From Marinomonas sp. IMCC 4694 (GTDB lineage: Bacteria; Pseudomonadota; Gammaproteobacteria; Pseudomonadales; Marinomonadaceae): a stretch of 64,000 nt of DNA. The first letter of the stretch is position 1. Every line of letters starts with the position of its first letter. The stretch covers positions 2,046,001-2,110,000 of the forward strand of contig NZ_VSRV01000001.1 of assembly GCF_008122525.1 (NCBI RefSeq). Reading direction: 5' to 3'. Both the position numbers and the translations under genes were made by a program. This document shows, one piece after another, positions 16,583-25,622 of the stretch. The notes beneath the pieces are model-generated. The model was not told where the DNA came from and made no database searches. It saw only the letters and a list, made by a program, of their open reading frames with translations.

Positions 16583-16909
16583 CTAAAATGGCATTTTAAA
16601 ACCAGGTGGCAAGGACATGCCCGCCGTTGCTGCGGCCATTTTTTCTTTTTGGCTGACTTCAATATTACGCACCGCATCGTTGACAGCGGCCGCAATAAGG
16701 TCTTCCAGCATTTCTTTGTCTTCACCCACCAAAGAATCGTCAATAGAAACGCGTTTTACGTCGTGACGGCCTGTCATGAGGATCTTCACCAATCCGGCAC
16801 CGGATTGACCTTCAACCTCCATGCTGGCGACTTCTTCTTGCGCTTTTTGCATGTTTTCCTGCATTTGTTGCGCTTGACGCATCATGTTACCCATACCACC
16901 TTTGAACAT
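16583..16909 (-). CDS. ybaB: YbaB/EbfC nucleoid-associated protein
   Basis: A 108-residue YbaB/EbfC protein. The ATG at 16907-16909 (MFKGGMGNMMRQAQQMQENM) is used since it matches the family start; a longer frame overlaps dnaX. The N-terminal amphipathic helix rich in Met and Gln and the DNA-binding core GLVKILMTGRHDVKRVSID are clear. It forms tweezer-like dimers that bind DNA. It starts 16 bp after the dnaX stop and is presumably co-transcribed with dnaX and recR. Confidence 0.96.
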   Translation of the reverse strand: MFKGGMGNMMRQAQQMQENMQKAQEEVASMEVEGQSGAGLVKILMTGRHDVKRVSIDDSLVGEDKEMLEDLIAAAVNDAVRNIEVSQKEKMAAATAGMSLPPGFKMPF

Positions 16910-16925
16910 ACCTTCGCCCTCCAAA

Positions 16926-19136
16926 TTAAGCTTTAACTTTAACCGTATCATAAACCAATTGAGCGCCCATCGTCGCCGATAAAGCTTGCACAACTGGATG
17001 TGATTGTAAATATTGTATGGCCTCCTGCAAGGCCTCTGCTCGCTTACTTATCGCAAATTCTTCTGCGGTCACGCCGCTGGTGTCTTCCACTGTGTCTATG
17101 ATCAAGGGAACCGGCATGGCAAAAAAATCACTCAATGCGCCCTGTATTTGTTCATAACGCACTTGATTCAACATGTGTCCGTATTCTAAAGGAACCTGCA
17201 AGCGGATACCTTGATCACTGGCGTCGACTAAACTGGAGTTCATCAGGATGTTTTGCACCAAGCCGGTTAAATTTAACCGAGGTGCTACCAGCCACCAGAT
17301 CTTCATCGTCAATTCACTGAAATGCGCCAATACAGGCAAGTCCATACCCAAAGCAGGTTGTGCGATCGCATCCGGCACCTTCGATAACCGTGTTTGTGTC
17401 GACATGCTTTCATTAGCTTCGTTAATTTCATGGCTCGCTATCGGCTCGACAACGCCAGAGACTAACGCATCGACCAAGTCGGCCGCAGGGTTAAAAGGGT
17501 CAATGATGTCCGCGATCGCCTGCTCTTCTGTTTCTTGCTCATCTTCATCTTCATCTTGTTCTTGCTGAACAAACGTCGGCGGAACGACAGAAGACTTTTG
17601 TGCTGTTGGCTCTGGTTTTGATTTTTGTACTTGCTGTTCCGGTTCTGTTTCCTGTATTGGCGTTATCTGGGCTTGAGCCGATGGCTTTTCAACCGTCTCA
17701 ATACGAACTTCTGGCTCGTTATCGGCTGGCGCCTCTTCCCATGGTGGGCGCTCCGCTTGGGATAACCGGTTACTAGGGGAATTCATAACGCTAATCGACG
17801 CTGTGTTTTCGATATTGACTTCAACTGCACTTGCTTCAAGCGTGTTTGGCTCAACATTTTCTAGTTGAGTCGCACTTGGCTCGGCGGTCTCTAGTTCAGC
17901 ATTTTCTGGCTCAGAACGCTCTACTACAAGAGCTGCACGCTCAACGGGGGCTGTTTTTTTTTCCGCTAATATCGGTTCCGACACTACCGGTTCCGACACT
18001 ACCGGTTCCGACACTACCGGCGCCTCTTCATAGCTCACTCTCATTGGTGGAGTAGGACGAAACGCAATCAGTCTCAACATCAGCATTTCAAAGCCGGCGC
18101 GTGCAGAATGCGCTAAAGGCAAATCTCGACGACCAATCAATAAACTTTGATACATCAGTTGAATTTCTTCCGAGCTGACACTGGCCGCCATCGCTTGAAT
18201 ACGAGACAAATCACCCAGCTGATCCACCAGCGCCCCTGGCACTTGTTGTTCAATGGCGATGCGATGTAAAACATCTAATAAACTGCCGCAAATGGCGGTA
18301 AAATCCGGTTGGTAATCCGCCAAAAGCTCAATACGAGACAGCACGTCAGCGGCCTTTTTAGCCGCCACACTTTCTAATAAATCCAACACTTGCGACTGAT
18401 TTACTAGCCCAAGCATGGCGGTCACATCAGATTCTGAAATTGCACCATTGCCAAACGCAATGGCTTGATCTGTCAAACTCAAGGCATCTCGCATACTGCC
18501 ATTGGCCGCTTGGCCAATTTGCCACAAGGCGGCTTGGTCAAAGCCCACTTGCTCGGTATTCAGCACGGTTTGCAGATAGTCCACCACGCGCTGTGGTGAC
18601 ATATTTTTAAGGTTAAACTGCAAACAACGAGATAACACAGTGACCGGTAATTTTTGGGGGTCGGTCGTAGCCAATAAGAATTTAACGTGGGCTGGCGGCT
18701 CTTCTAATGTCTTAAGTAAGGCATTAAAAGAGTGTGTTGATAGCATATGCACTTCGTCTATTAAATAAACTTTGAAGCGCCCTCGAGTCGGTGCATATTG
18801 AACGTTTTCGAGCAATTCTCGGGTATCTTCTACCTTGGTACGTGAGGCGGCATCCACTTCAATCAAATCAACAAAGCGACCTTCTACGATTTCACGACAG
18901 CTGTCGCACGTCCCGCAGGGTTCTGGAGAAATACCGTTTGTTTCGCAGTTTAAGCATTTTGCAAAAATACGCGCAATGGTGGTTTTGCCCACGCCACGGG
19001 TTCCGGTAAACAAATAGGCATGATGCAAGCGTTGCTGACGTAACGCATTCACTAATGCTTGAAGTACATGGTCTTGGCCTGCCATTTCAAGAAAAGTTTG
19101 CGGGCGCCATTTACGTGCTAAAACTTGATAACTCAT
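16926..19136 (-). CDS. dnaX: DNA polymerase III subunits tau (and probably gamma)
   Basis: A 736-residue tau subunit, longer than the 643 of E. coli because of an acidic Pro/Glu-rich linker. Walker A GTRGVGKT is at 45-52, a zinc module has Cys64, Cys74, Cys77 and Cys80, and the sensor region follows to about residue 370. Residues 370-580 are a low-complexity linker with PVVSE repeats and runs of Glu, then the C-terminal domains that bind DnaB and the alpha subunit. A run of nine A at codons 392-395 followed at once by a -1 frame stop suggests that a shorter gamma form is also made. It heads the dnaX-ybaB-recR-rnd-ycgL-ycgN run. Confidence 0.97.
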   Translation of the reverse strand: MSYQVLARKWRPQTFLEMAGQDHVLQALVNALRQQRLHHAYLFTGTRGVGKTTIARIFAKCLNCETNGISPEPCGTCDSCREIVEGRFVDLIEVDAASRTKVEDTRELLENVQYAPTRGRFKVYLIDEVHMLSTHSFNALLKTLEEPPAHVKFLLATTDPQKLPVTVLSRCLQFNLKNMSPQRVVDYLQTVLNTEQVGFDQAALWQIGQAANGSMRDALSLTDQAIAFGNGAISESDVTAMLGLVNQSQVLDLLESVAAKKAADVLSRIELLADYQPDFTAICGSLLDVLHRIAIEQQVPGALVDQLGDLSRIQAMAASVSSEEIQLMYQSLLIGRRDLPLAHSARAGFEMLMLRLIAFRPTPPMRVSYEEAPVVSEPVVSEPVVSEPILAEKKTAPVERAALVVERSEPENAELETAEPSATQLENVEPNTLEASAVEVNIENTASISVMNSPSNRLSQAERPPWEEAPADNEPEVRIETVEKPSAQAQITPIQETEPEQQVQKSKPEPTAQKSSVVPPTFVQQEQDEDEDEQETEEQAIADIIDPFNPAADLVDALVSGVVEPIASHEINEANESMSTQTRLSKVPDAIAQPALGMDLPVLAHFSELTMKIWWLVAPRLNLTGLVQNILMNSSLVDASDQGIRLQVPLEYGHMLNQVRYEQIQGALSDFFAMPVPLIIDTVEDTSGVTAEEFAISKRAEALQEAIQYLQSHPVVQALSATMGAQLVYDTVKVKA
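17954..17962 (-). promoter_or_regulatory. Candidate programmed frameshift/slippage site (A9) in dnaX
   Basis: On the coding strand the codons GAA AAA AAA ACA (392-395) form an unbroken run of nine A containing the slippery heptamer A AAA AAA in phase. A -1 shift gives AAC AGC CCC CGT TGA, so the protein would end after residue 398, just past the ATPase and collar domains. A small hairpin (GAGC-GTGCA-GCTC) follows about 10 nt later. E. coli dnaX (ribosomal) and Thermus dnaX (A9, transcriptional) make gamma in comparable ways. Confidence 0.65.
17976..18020. repeat. Three exact 15-bp tandem repeats in dnaX
   Basis: TTCCGACACTACCGG occurs three times head to tail (17976-17990, 17991-18005, 18006-18020) and encodes PVVSE three times in the tau linker, directly upstream of the A9 run. 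Confidence 0.95.
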
Positions 19137-19281
19137 TATGGGTACTGGCTGATAAAAAGCGATTTTTTATTGTACGGCAGTACGAGGCATTTCGAAACCA
19201 CTGTGATACCACAAGTGACGGAGGAATCGAGTGAAATAACCAAAAACATCGCCATTAAGATCAATAGCTTAAATTTAGTAC

Positions 19282-19323
19282 TGTTTTCGTCTGACCAAGT
19301 TTAGCGAGCACCAGACGAAAACA
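19282..19323. repeat. Intergenic inverted repeat between trhO and dnaX
   Basis: Arms TGTTTTCGTCTG and CAGACGAAAACA, 12 bp perfect, with an 18-nt loop. It lies directly after the trhO stop on the minus strand; lacking a T tract on that side it may be a terminator of modest strength or a processing hairpin. Confidence 0.6.
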
Positions 19324-19341
19324 CATCAAAGCACTCAGGGG

Positions 19342-20337
19342 CTAGTTTACTTGAGCTTCACGCACCTTACGTTGGCGCTCTTTTTCGAGCGTTTTCTCAT
19401 TGCGATGCTTTTCAACAGCGTCCACTACATCGGCGCCAATATGTTCTTCTCCGCGAGCGTGGGCAAGCTGAACTTGGCGTTCGCGCTCAATAAAACGCTG
19501 ACGCTGGGCATCAGAATATTTATTCACACAATGCACGCAACTCACGCCTTGAATATAGTGTTCACTTTGTTTTTCTTCTTCGGTGATCGGCATACGACAT
19601 GCGTGGCATTGATCGTATTCGCCTTTTTGTAGATCGTGATTGACCGACACACGATTATCGAAAACAAAGCACTCACCTTCCCACATCGTGTCTTCTTTCG
19701 GCACTTCCTCTAGGTACTTAAGGATCCCGCCTTCCAGGTGATACACTTCTTCATAGCCTTGTTCTAGCATGTACGCCGTGGATTTTTCACAGCGAATACC
19801 ACCGGTACAAAACATCGCCACTTTCTTGTGTTTTGCTGGGTCCATGTTGTCTTTTACATAGCCTGGAAATTCACGAAACGTCTCTGTTTTGGGGTTCACG
19901 GCATTTTTAAACGTACCAATCTGTACTTCGTAATCGTTGCGCGTATCGACCAAAATGACATCAGGGTCAGAAATCAATGCGTTCCAATCACTGGGTTTAA
20001 CATAGGTTCCGACCACGCGCTTGGGGTCAATGCCTTCAATACCCATGGTGACGATTTCTTTCTTCAATTTCACTTTTGTACGGTAAAACGGCATAGCTTC
20101 GTCGAAAGATTCTTTGTAGCCGATGCTTTCTAAACCTGGTTGCTGGTCTAACCACGCTAAAACCGCATCAATCCCTTCGCGAGAGCCCGCGACGGTGCCA
20201 TTAATGCCTTCACTCGCCAACAACAAGGTGCCACGCACAGCGTTGTCTTCTAAGGTTTTTTGCAATGGCTCGCGGAGCGATTCGAAATGCGGCAGCGCAA
20301 CAAATTTATACAGGGCACATACAACAACGGTAGACAT
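19342..20337 (-). CDS. trhO: tRNA uridine(34) hydroxylase TrhO (rhodanese family)
   Basis: A 331-residue TrhO (YceA) protein. The ATG at 20337 follows a good AGGAG site and gives MSTVVVCALYKFVALPHFE, the family start. The N-terminal acylphosphatase-like domain is followed by a rhodanese domain with catalytic loop FCTGGIRCEKS (Cys near 178), and a C-terminal Cys-rich zinc-binding region (CHACRMP and CVHC). TrhO performs oxygen-dependent hydroxylation of U34 in tRNAs, giving 5-hydroxyuridine. It is separated by about 205 bp from dnaX and by 131 bp from the oxygenase gene upstream. Confidence 0.95.
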   Translation of the reverse strand: MSTVVVCALYKFVALPHFESLREPLQKTLEDNAVRGTLLLASEGINGTVAGSREGIDAVLAWLDQQPGLESIGYKESFDEAMPFYRTKVKLKKEIVTMGIEGIDPKRVVGTYVKPSDWNALISDPDVILVDTRNDYEVQIGTFKNAVNPKTETFREFPGYVKDNMDPAKHKKVAMFCTGGIRCEKSTAYMLEQGYEEVYHLEGGILKYLEEVPKEDTMWEGECFVFDNRVSVNHDLQKGEYDQCHACRMPITEEEKQSEHYIQGVSCVHCVNKYSDAQRQRFIERERQVQLAHARGEEHIGADVVDAVEKHRNEKTLEKERQRKVREAQVN

Positions 20338-20468
20338 ACTTTCTCCTATGCGATCTGGAACGTAAAACCAGAGCAATTAATTAAGGCGCATATTATAGAG
20401 TCTTATTGTTATATTTTCGAGTCGCTGCCCTCATTATCTCTCACTCAACTCAGCACAAATGCCGTATT

Positions 20469-21161
20469 TCATTGATCTGGATCAAGTGCGCCACCTATCG
20501 TGCCGTTCACTCGAAACCAACCCGCAATGCTATGGCGAGTTCGCTTTGCTACCACCACTTCGTGATAAAAACACTCACTCAAAAAAACCGCTAAACGGCC
20601 TTTGTTGGGTGAAAATCGTCCTATTTCTTTAGTCGGCTCGCGCTCGTCATAAATCACCAATTCGCCGCCATCGCCTGCCTGCCAGCCTTCATTTAAATAC
20701 AGCACTGTCGACAATATGCGATTACTTTGACCTTTGAATGCATCGATGTGTTTTTCATAAAACGCCCCTTTTTCATAACGGGCAAAATGCGCCTCGTAAT
20801 CAAATAACCCCAGAAACAAACGACGATTCAATGCCACACGTAAGGCCTCCATCGTTCGCAAAAAATCCTTTCGAATCGGCTTATCCGGATCAATCCATTG
20901 AATATAATCCCGTCGCGCATCCAGTACGATTTGGTGATCTTGCTTGCGACCCACACCCGCTTGAAGCATGTAAGCATTATGTATATTTTCCACTTCATCC
21001 ATTAAGGCCTGGGTAAAATCCGTTGAAAAGAAATCATCCTGAATACTCCACCCTTTAGTTTGCAAATCGTTCAGCAAATTATAAAAAGGGGTTTCTCGGC
21101 TAAAAACAGGAATAGAGTTTTCAATGTACGGATTTCCCGCAAAGGGCGCTTCAATAGACAT
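20469..21161 (-). CDS. 2-oxoglutarate/Fe(II)-dependent oxygenase (prolyl hydroxylase type)
   Basis: A 230-residue dioxygenase of the prolyl 4-hydroxylase fold. Iron ligands are His138 and Asp140 (KHIDAFKG) and a distal His (FYHEVV at 200 or RTRHS at 210), with Arg near 208 for 2-oxoglutarate. The double-stranded beta-helix segment SNRILSTVLYLNEGWQAGDG is typical. The ATG at 21161 fits the domain start, though its ribosome binding site is weak; ATG at 21230 is an alternative. Substrate is unknown; bacterial relatives hydroxylate proteins such as EF-Tu or ribosomal proteins. It is divergent from radD with about 100 bp between the starts. Confidence 0.85.
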   Translation of the reverse strand: MSIEAPFAGNPYIENSIPVFSRETPFYNLLNDLQTKGWSIQDDFFSTDFTQALMDEVENIHNAYMLQAGVGRKQDHQIVLDARRDYIQWIDPDKPIRKDFLRTMEALRVALNRRLFLGLFDYEAHFARYEKGAFYEKHIDAFKGQSNRILSTVLYLNEGWQAGDGGELVIYDEREPTKEIGRFSPNKGRLAVFLSECFYHEVVVAKRTRHSIAGWFRVNGTIGGALDPDQ

Positions 21162-21258
21162 GGATAGATTAATCACTGTTAAAAGGGCAAAATTACCGTG
21201 GCCGCTATCATACTGTAGGCACTTCTCCATCACATAAAGATTTCTGCGACGACATACC

Positions 21259-23025
21259 ATGAAGCAAACTTATCAATTACGAGACTATCAAGTGCAAGCC
21301 GTTAATGCCGCGTTGTCGCATTTTCGCCACAGTGACGATCCTGCGGTGATAGTGCTACCAACAGGCGCTGGCAAAAGCCTGGTTATAGCAGAATTGAGTC
21401 GACTCGCGCGAGGTCGCGTGGTGTGCTTAGCGCACGTTAAAGAACTCGTCGAGCAGAATCACGCCAAATTTCTGGCTACCGGGTCAAGCGCTGGCCTCTA
21501 TTCTGCAGGGTTAAACCAGAAAAACGCCACGGCAAAAGTCACGTTTGCCAGCATTCAATCAATGGCCAGCAATCTGGTCGACTTTAACGACCCTGTCAGC
21601 CTGATTATTATTGATGAATGCCATCGCGTCGCCCTAGAACAGAACGGCCAGTACCAAAAAACCATTCAGCATTTTCAATCTTTGAACCCTACGATCAAAA
21701 TTCTTGGCCTTACTGCAACGCCTTATCGACTAGGTCATGGCTGGATTTATCAACACCATTATCATGGTTACGCGCGACCTAATACCGAGTCTTTTTTCAA
21801 GCGGTGTATTTTTGAACTGCCTCTACAGCACATGGTTAAAAAAGGCTACTTAACGCCGCCGATTCACTTCGACGCCGCGATCGCTCAGTATGATTTTAGT
21901 TTGTTAACCGAAAGCCTTGATGGCGAACAAAATACCGACGACATTGCCCTCAACGAGCTGATACACAAACACCCAAGAGTCACCCAAGCGGTCACCGAGC
22001 AAATTGTACAACTCAGCCAAGACCGACAAGGTGTTATGATCTTTGCCTCGACCATTGACCACGCCAGGGAAATTGTTGGCTATTTACCCAGTGAAAACAC
22101 CGCCCTTATTACAGGCCAAACCAAGCTCAAAGAACGCGATGCGTTAATCAAGGCGTTTAAAGCTAAGCAACTGAAATTTCTCGTTAATGTGTCCGTATTG
22201 ACAACCGGGTTTGACGCACCCCATGTGGATGTCATTGCCATTTTAAGACCTACTCAATCCATCAGTTTATTTCAACAAATCGTGGGCCGTGGCTTACGAC
22301 TTAACCCTGGCAAAAAAGACTGCCTTGTTTTGGATTACACCAACAATGGTTATGATATTTTCCAACCAGAAATTGGTGAAAAACGCCCCACTCCTGACTC
22401 TGTTGCAGTACAAATTCACTGCCCAGAATGCGATTTCGCCAACACATTTTGGGGGCGAAAAGACGCCGATGGCAACCTACTGGAACATTTCGGGCGCCGC
22501 TGCCACGGACTGATTGACACCCTAGACGAACAAAAAGGCGAAGTGCAGTGCTCCTATCGCTTTCGTTTTAAACGCTGCCCACACTGCAACGAAGAAAATG
22601 ACATAGCGGCACGGCAGTGCCAGCATTGTTTCGAAAAGCTCATCGATCCAGACGATCTACTAAGAAGCGCCCTTAACTTGAAAAACAACAAGGTACTGCG
22701 CTGTTCCGGCATCACACCAGAAATAGACACCCACACCCAGAGTTTAAAAATCACCTATCACGATGAAGATGGCATCACTTTGGTGGAAACCTTTCGTTTT
22801 CAATATAAGAAATCACGCCGTGTCTTTAACGAACAATTTGGCAGAAGAATCGCCAGCGGCAGCCAAGCCATTGAATTTGAAACATTGGAAGAGTTAGTGC
22901 GATTTATTGACTACTTGCCCACACCAGACTTTGTCATTGCCAAGAAAGTGAAACAACATTGGCAAGTCACAGAGCGACTTTTTGACTACCAAGGGCCGTA
23001 CCGGAAAGCAAACACTCTTAACTGA
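21259..23025 (+). CDS. radD: DNA repair ATPase RadD (YejH), DEAD/DEAH-box family
   Basis: A 588-residue SF2 helicase-like ATPase, matching the 586 of E. coli RadD. Walker A LPTGAGKS lies at 33-40, the DEAD-like box IIIDECHRV near 115-123, motif III LTATPYRLG near 150, and motif VI QIVGRGLRL near 340. A C-terminal zinc region has CPECDF, CHGL, CPHC and CQHC pairs. RadD acts with SSB and RecA in strand exchange and repair of crosslinks and double-strand breaks. The gene is monocistronic. Confidence 0.96.
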   Translation: MKQTYQLRDYQVQAVNAALSHFRHSDDPAVIVLPTGAGKSLVIAELSRLARGRVVCLAHVKELVEQNHAKFLATGSSAGLYSAGLNQKNATAKVTFASIQSMASNLVDFNDPVSLIIIDECHRVALEQNGQYQKTIQHFQSLNPTIKILGLTATPYRLGHGWIYQHHYHGYARPNTESFFKRCIFELPLQHMVKKGYLTPPIHFDAAIAQYDFSLLTESLDGEQNTDDIALNELIHKHPRVTQAVTEQIVQLSQDRQGVMIFASTIDHAREIVGYLPSENTALITGQTKLKERDALIKAFKAKQLKFLVNVSVLTTGFDAPHVDVIAILRPTQSISLFQQIVGRGLRLNPGKKDCLVLDYTNNGYDIFQPEIGEKRPTPDSVAVQIHCPECDFANTFWGRKDADGNLLEHFGRRCHGLIDTLDEQKGEVQCSYRFRFKRCPHCNEENDIAARQCQHCFEKLIDPDDLLRSALNLKNNKVLRCSGITPEIDTHTQSLKITYHDEDGITLVETFRFQYKKSRRVFNEQFGRRIASGSQAIEFETLEELVRFIDYLPTPDFVIAKKVKQHWQVTERLFDYQGPYRKANTLN

Positions 23026-23121
23026 CCGTTCGTTTAACAGAACCTTGGCTTAGTCGAAGGCTATTAACGGAAGACGAATATGCTTTTGCTAGGACTCATT
23101 GGCGCCAAGCAGCCTTTAATA

Positions 23122-23715
23122 TTAAGATGATTTATGGTGTTTAAGGGCGTTTCGATATGACATTTCAAAAGGTAAATTCATTCGATTTAAATGCGCGACC
23201 GCGGCTTCGCCTAAAAGATTATTTGGCATGCCGGTTAGCAATACAAACCAATAGTTTGCCAGCATATTTTCAGCAAAAATACTCGCTGTCTTTTCGTCAA
23301 CACCCACCTGCTTAAAGCGTTTTACAATACCATCGGAAATAACCGCCATTTGTTTGGTATGAAAGCCACCTGTGGCCAAACTATCCAACAAAACCTGGCG
23401 TGTAAATTCAGCGTACTCATCATAAAAATCAAACAATACTTGCGCCATTTGCAAAAGATAGTCAATTGGCGAAGCGCTGACTTTTTGAGCCACAACAGCC
23501 ACCCTTAAAGCCGCGTCCATTTCATCGAAAAAAATATCTTTTACCAAGGACAATTTATCAGGAAAATGCACAAACAAGGTACCTACCGCAATGCCCGCTT
23601 GATCACTTAAATGACGCGTACTGGTTGCCTCTATGCCTTGTGACAAAAAAGCGTGCTTAGCGATGGTTTTAATTTTTGTGCGAGTATTGGTTTTTTGCTG
23701 TTGACGAAGACTCAC
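23122..23715 (-). CDS. TetR family transcriptional regulator
   Basis: A 197-residue TetR-type repressor with a GTG start at 23713-23715 and a GAGGG ribosome binding site. The N-terminal helix-turn-helix reads RTKIKTIAKHAFLSQGIEAT and HLSDQAGIAVGTLFVHFPDK (about residues 12-53). The C-terminal ligand domain has no clear signature. The DUF1499 gene lies 66 bp upstream on the same strand, so the regulator is probably the second gene of a two-gene unit. Ligand and targets are unknown. Confidence 0.88.
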   Translation of the reverse strand: MSLRQQQKTNTRTKIKTIAKHAFLSQGIEATSTRHLSDQAGIAVGTLFVHFPDKLSLVKDIFFDEMDAALRVAVVAQKVSASPIDYLLQMAQVLFDFYDEYAEFTRQVLLDSLATGGFHTKQMAVISDGIVKRFKQVGVDEKTASIFAENMLANYWFVLLTGMPNNLLGEAAVAHLNRMNLPFEMSYRNALKHHKSS

Positions 23716-23781
23716 CCTAATAACCCTCTAAATCGGTGTTTTAAGAGTCTAGCCTGTCTGCTTTTTGAAAACGAGATAATT

Positions 23782-24546
23782 TTAACGCACGGAGTTGACT
23801 TTCGGCATACTGGATTTAGTCAGAGAATCCGACAAATCTGCCATAAATGACTGAATACGCTCAGCATTTACACCAAAGTCACCACGTCCAACCCGCGAGC
23901 AAGAACGCATATCTACCCGAATAAGACCAGGCTCTACCTGCGTAAGCCGAATAACCACATCATCCCGAAAACCAAAAATAGGTGTTCGAGCGGTCGCCTC
24001 AATAATACCAGCGCTTGAATACGTCGCGAGTACTTCCCACCCACGCTCATTAACTTGAGACAAAATAGTGGCATACAAATCGGCTTTGTCCTGTGTCAAA
24101 AACAACGGTGTCACGTCAGGATAATATTTTTGTTGAACCGCCGCCCAATCAGAGTGATACCTTAAATCGTTTTCTTTTGATTTTCGGATGAAATTGACAT
24201 TGATAAAAGCAGGAGGAACCTCGGTATCTGTGGTGATATCACTGATGTGCGGCAACCCCGCTCTTTGTAGATAAAACCCAATCCACATAGCGCTGTATGC
24301 AAAAGAAACGATCAAAACTAAGCTATAAAAGCGATTGCAAGCTGGGTTTTTTTCTTTGCGGCAGGCGCCTAAAGACAAGGCCGCCAACACAGACAAAATA
24401 AGAGAAGCGATTACGCTTTTGCGCAGCAATGAAAAACCCGTAATTGGTTCAAACACACCCACTCGAACGCCGGCTATTGATATAAATGCAACACACCCTA
24501 CCAACATGAGAAGAACGTACAAAATCGGTGAGATATAACGGCTCAT
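23782..24546 (-). CDS. DUF1499 domain membrane protein
   Basis: A 254-residue protein with three or four N-terminal transmembrane helices (about 8-30, 40-62, 78-97) and a C-terminal DUF1499 domain (about 118-245) containing VNERGWEVLATYSSAGIIEA and TPIFGFRDDVVIRLT, which are characteristic. The function of DUF1499 is not established. It lies upstream of the TetR gene on the same strand and is divergent from the DTW-domain gene. The ribosome binding site is weak. Confidence 0.85.
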   Translation of the reverse strand: MSRYISPILYVLLMLVGCVAFISIAGVRVGVFEPITGFSLLRKSVIASLILSVLAALSLGACRKEKNPACNRFYSLVLIVSFAYSAMWIGFYLQRAGLPHISDITTDTEVPPAFINVNFIRKSKENDLRYHSDWAAVQQKYYPDVTPLFLTQDKADLYATILSQVNERGWEVLATYSSAGIIEATARTPIFGFRDDVVIRLTQVEPGLIRVDMRSCSRVGRGDFGVNAERIQSFMADLSDSLTKSSMPKVNSVR

Positions 24547-24873
24547 AAACAGCTCATAACAAAAAAATAATACCTAACACCATATCGCGACTGAATGACA
24601 ACGAACAGGAGGATGTGAGCGGTTTTGACGCGTTCCTCTGTATTTGCATATTTTTTATAGAATGTCCCCGAAAATGCCTAAAAAAATTAACAAAATGATA
24701 CATTTAGATCCTAGCTTTTTTATTCTTTAAACTGGTTTTACGTTACTAGACTTACAACTCTATTCATCGATAATGTGCGGCTATTATTGCATGAAGCATC
24801 GAGACAACAATGAAGGTCATGCCGCCGACAGAAAGAACCTAATCAAAAAACATAGACTAGATGAAAATACACC
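24547..24873. other. Intergenic region between divergent DUF1499 and DTW genes
   Basis: A 327-bp AT-rich stretch with no credible gene. TTGACG at 24624 with CATATT 16 bp later could be a weak plus-strand promoter. A 22-codon frame near 24662 has no ribosome binding site and is not called. Confidence 0.5.
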
Positions 24874-25584
24874 ATGAAACACACTCAAAAACCGCACTGT
24901 GTCGATTTATTACGTGAGCAATCTAAGCTAAATTCAACGCGTCCTTTTGTCGCTAGAGGCGCCAATGTCAAGCGTTGCCCGCACTGTCTTATGGCCGACA
25001 TTGCCTGTTTTTGCCATCACAAAACGCAACAACTCAGCCCGATTAACTTTATTCTTCTGTTTCACCGTGACGAAATACACAAACCCACTAACAGCGGCCG
25101 ACTGATTGCAGACCTATTTCCGCAAAACACCAAAGCCTTTCTTTGGAGCCGCACAGCCCCCCCGGCTGAACTACTCGACACCTTGGCTTCTCAAAAAGGC
25201 CACTGCACCCTTCTCTATCCCAGTACAGAAACAGCACGATCACAACACAGACAGCAACGACAAAACCTGCCAGAAACATCAAATGAAAGCCACGCACACA
25301 CCTTTATTATTTTGGACGGCACATGGAAACAAGCCAGTAAAATGTTTCACCAAAGCGACTGGTTAAAACACATTCCCCATTATGAACTCAGCAGTGAAGC
25401 ACAGCGATCTTTTTTAGTCAGGCACGCCCAGCATGATATGCAATTCGCTACGGCGGAAGTAACCGCCTTACTGCTTGATGCACTGGGTCACACAAGCCAT
25501 AGTAAAGCATTATTGACCTTGTATCAGACGTTTAACCAGCACTGTCTTATGAGCCGAAAACGTGGCAACCGTCGCACCGTATAA
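24874..25584 (+). CDS. DTW domain protein, probable tRNA-uridine aminocarboxypropyltransferase
   Basis: A 236-residue DTW-domain protein (TapT family). The Cys-rich N-terminal motif KRCPHCLMADIACFCH (about 30-45) and the name-giving motif ILDGTWKQASKM (about 148-159; DGTW for DxTW) are present, with the family segment VRHAQHDMQFATAEV near 188-202. TapT enzymes transfer the 3-amino-3-carboxypropyl group of S-adenosylmethionine to uridine in tRNA. The exact position modified cannot be read from the sequence; E. coli TapT makes acp3U47. The gene looks monocistronic. Confidence 0.88.
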   Translation: MKHTQKPHCVDLLREQSKLNSTRPFVARGANVKRCPHCLMADIACFCHHKTQQLSPINFILLFHRDEIHKPTNSGRLIADLFPQNTKAFLWSRTAPPAELLDTLASQKGHCTLLYPSTETARSQHRQQRQNLPETSNESHAHTFIILDGTWKQASKMFHQSDWLKHIPHYELSSEAQRSFLVRHAQHDMQFATAEVTALLLDALGHTSHSKALLTLYQTFNQHCLMSRKRGNRRTV

Positions 25585-25622
25585 CGACTTATCGCCGTTT
25601 ATACACTTTTACCACACTCGGC

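Noticed and set aside
19137..19341. Possible signal recognition particle RNA gene near dnaX
   Set aside because: The conserved GGTCAGG...GGAAGCAGCC core is not present.
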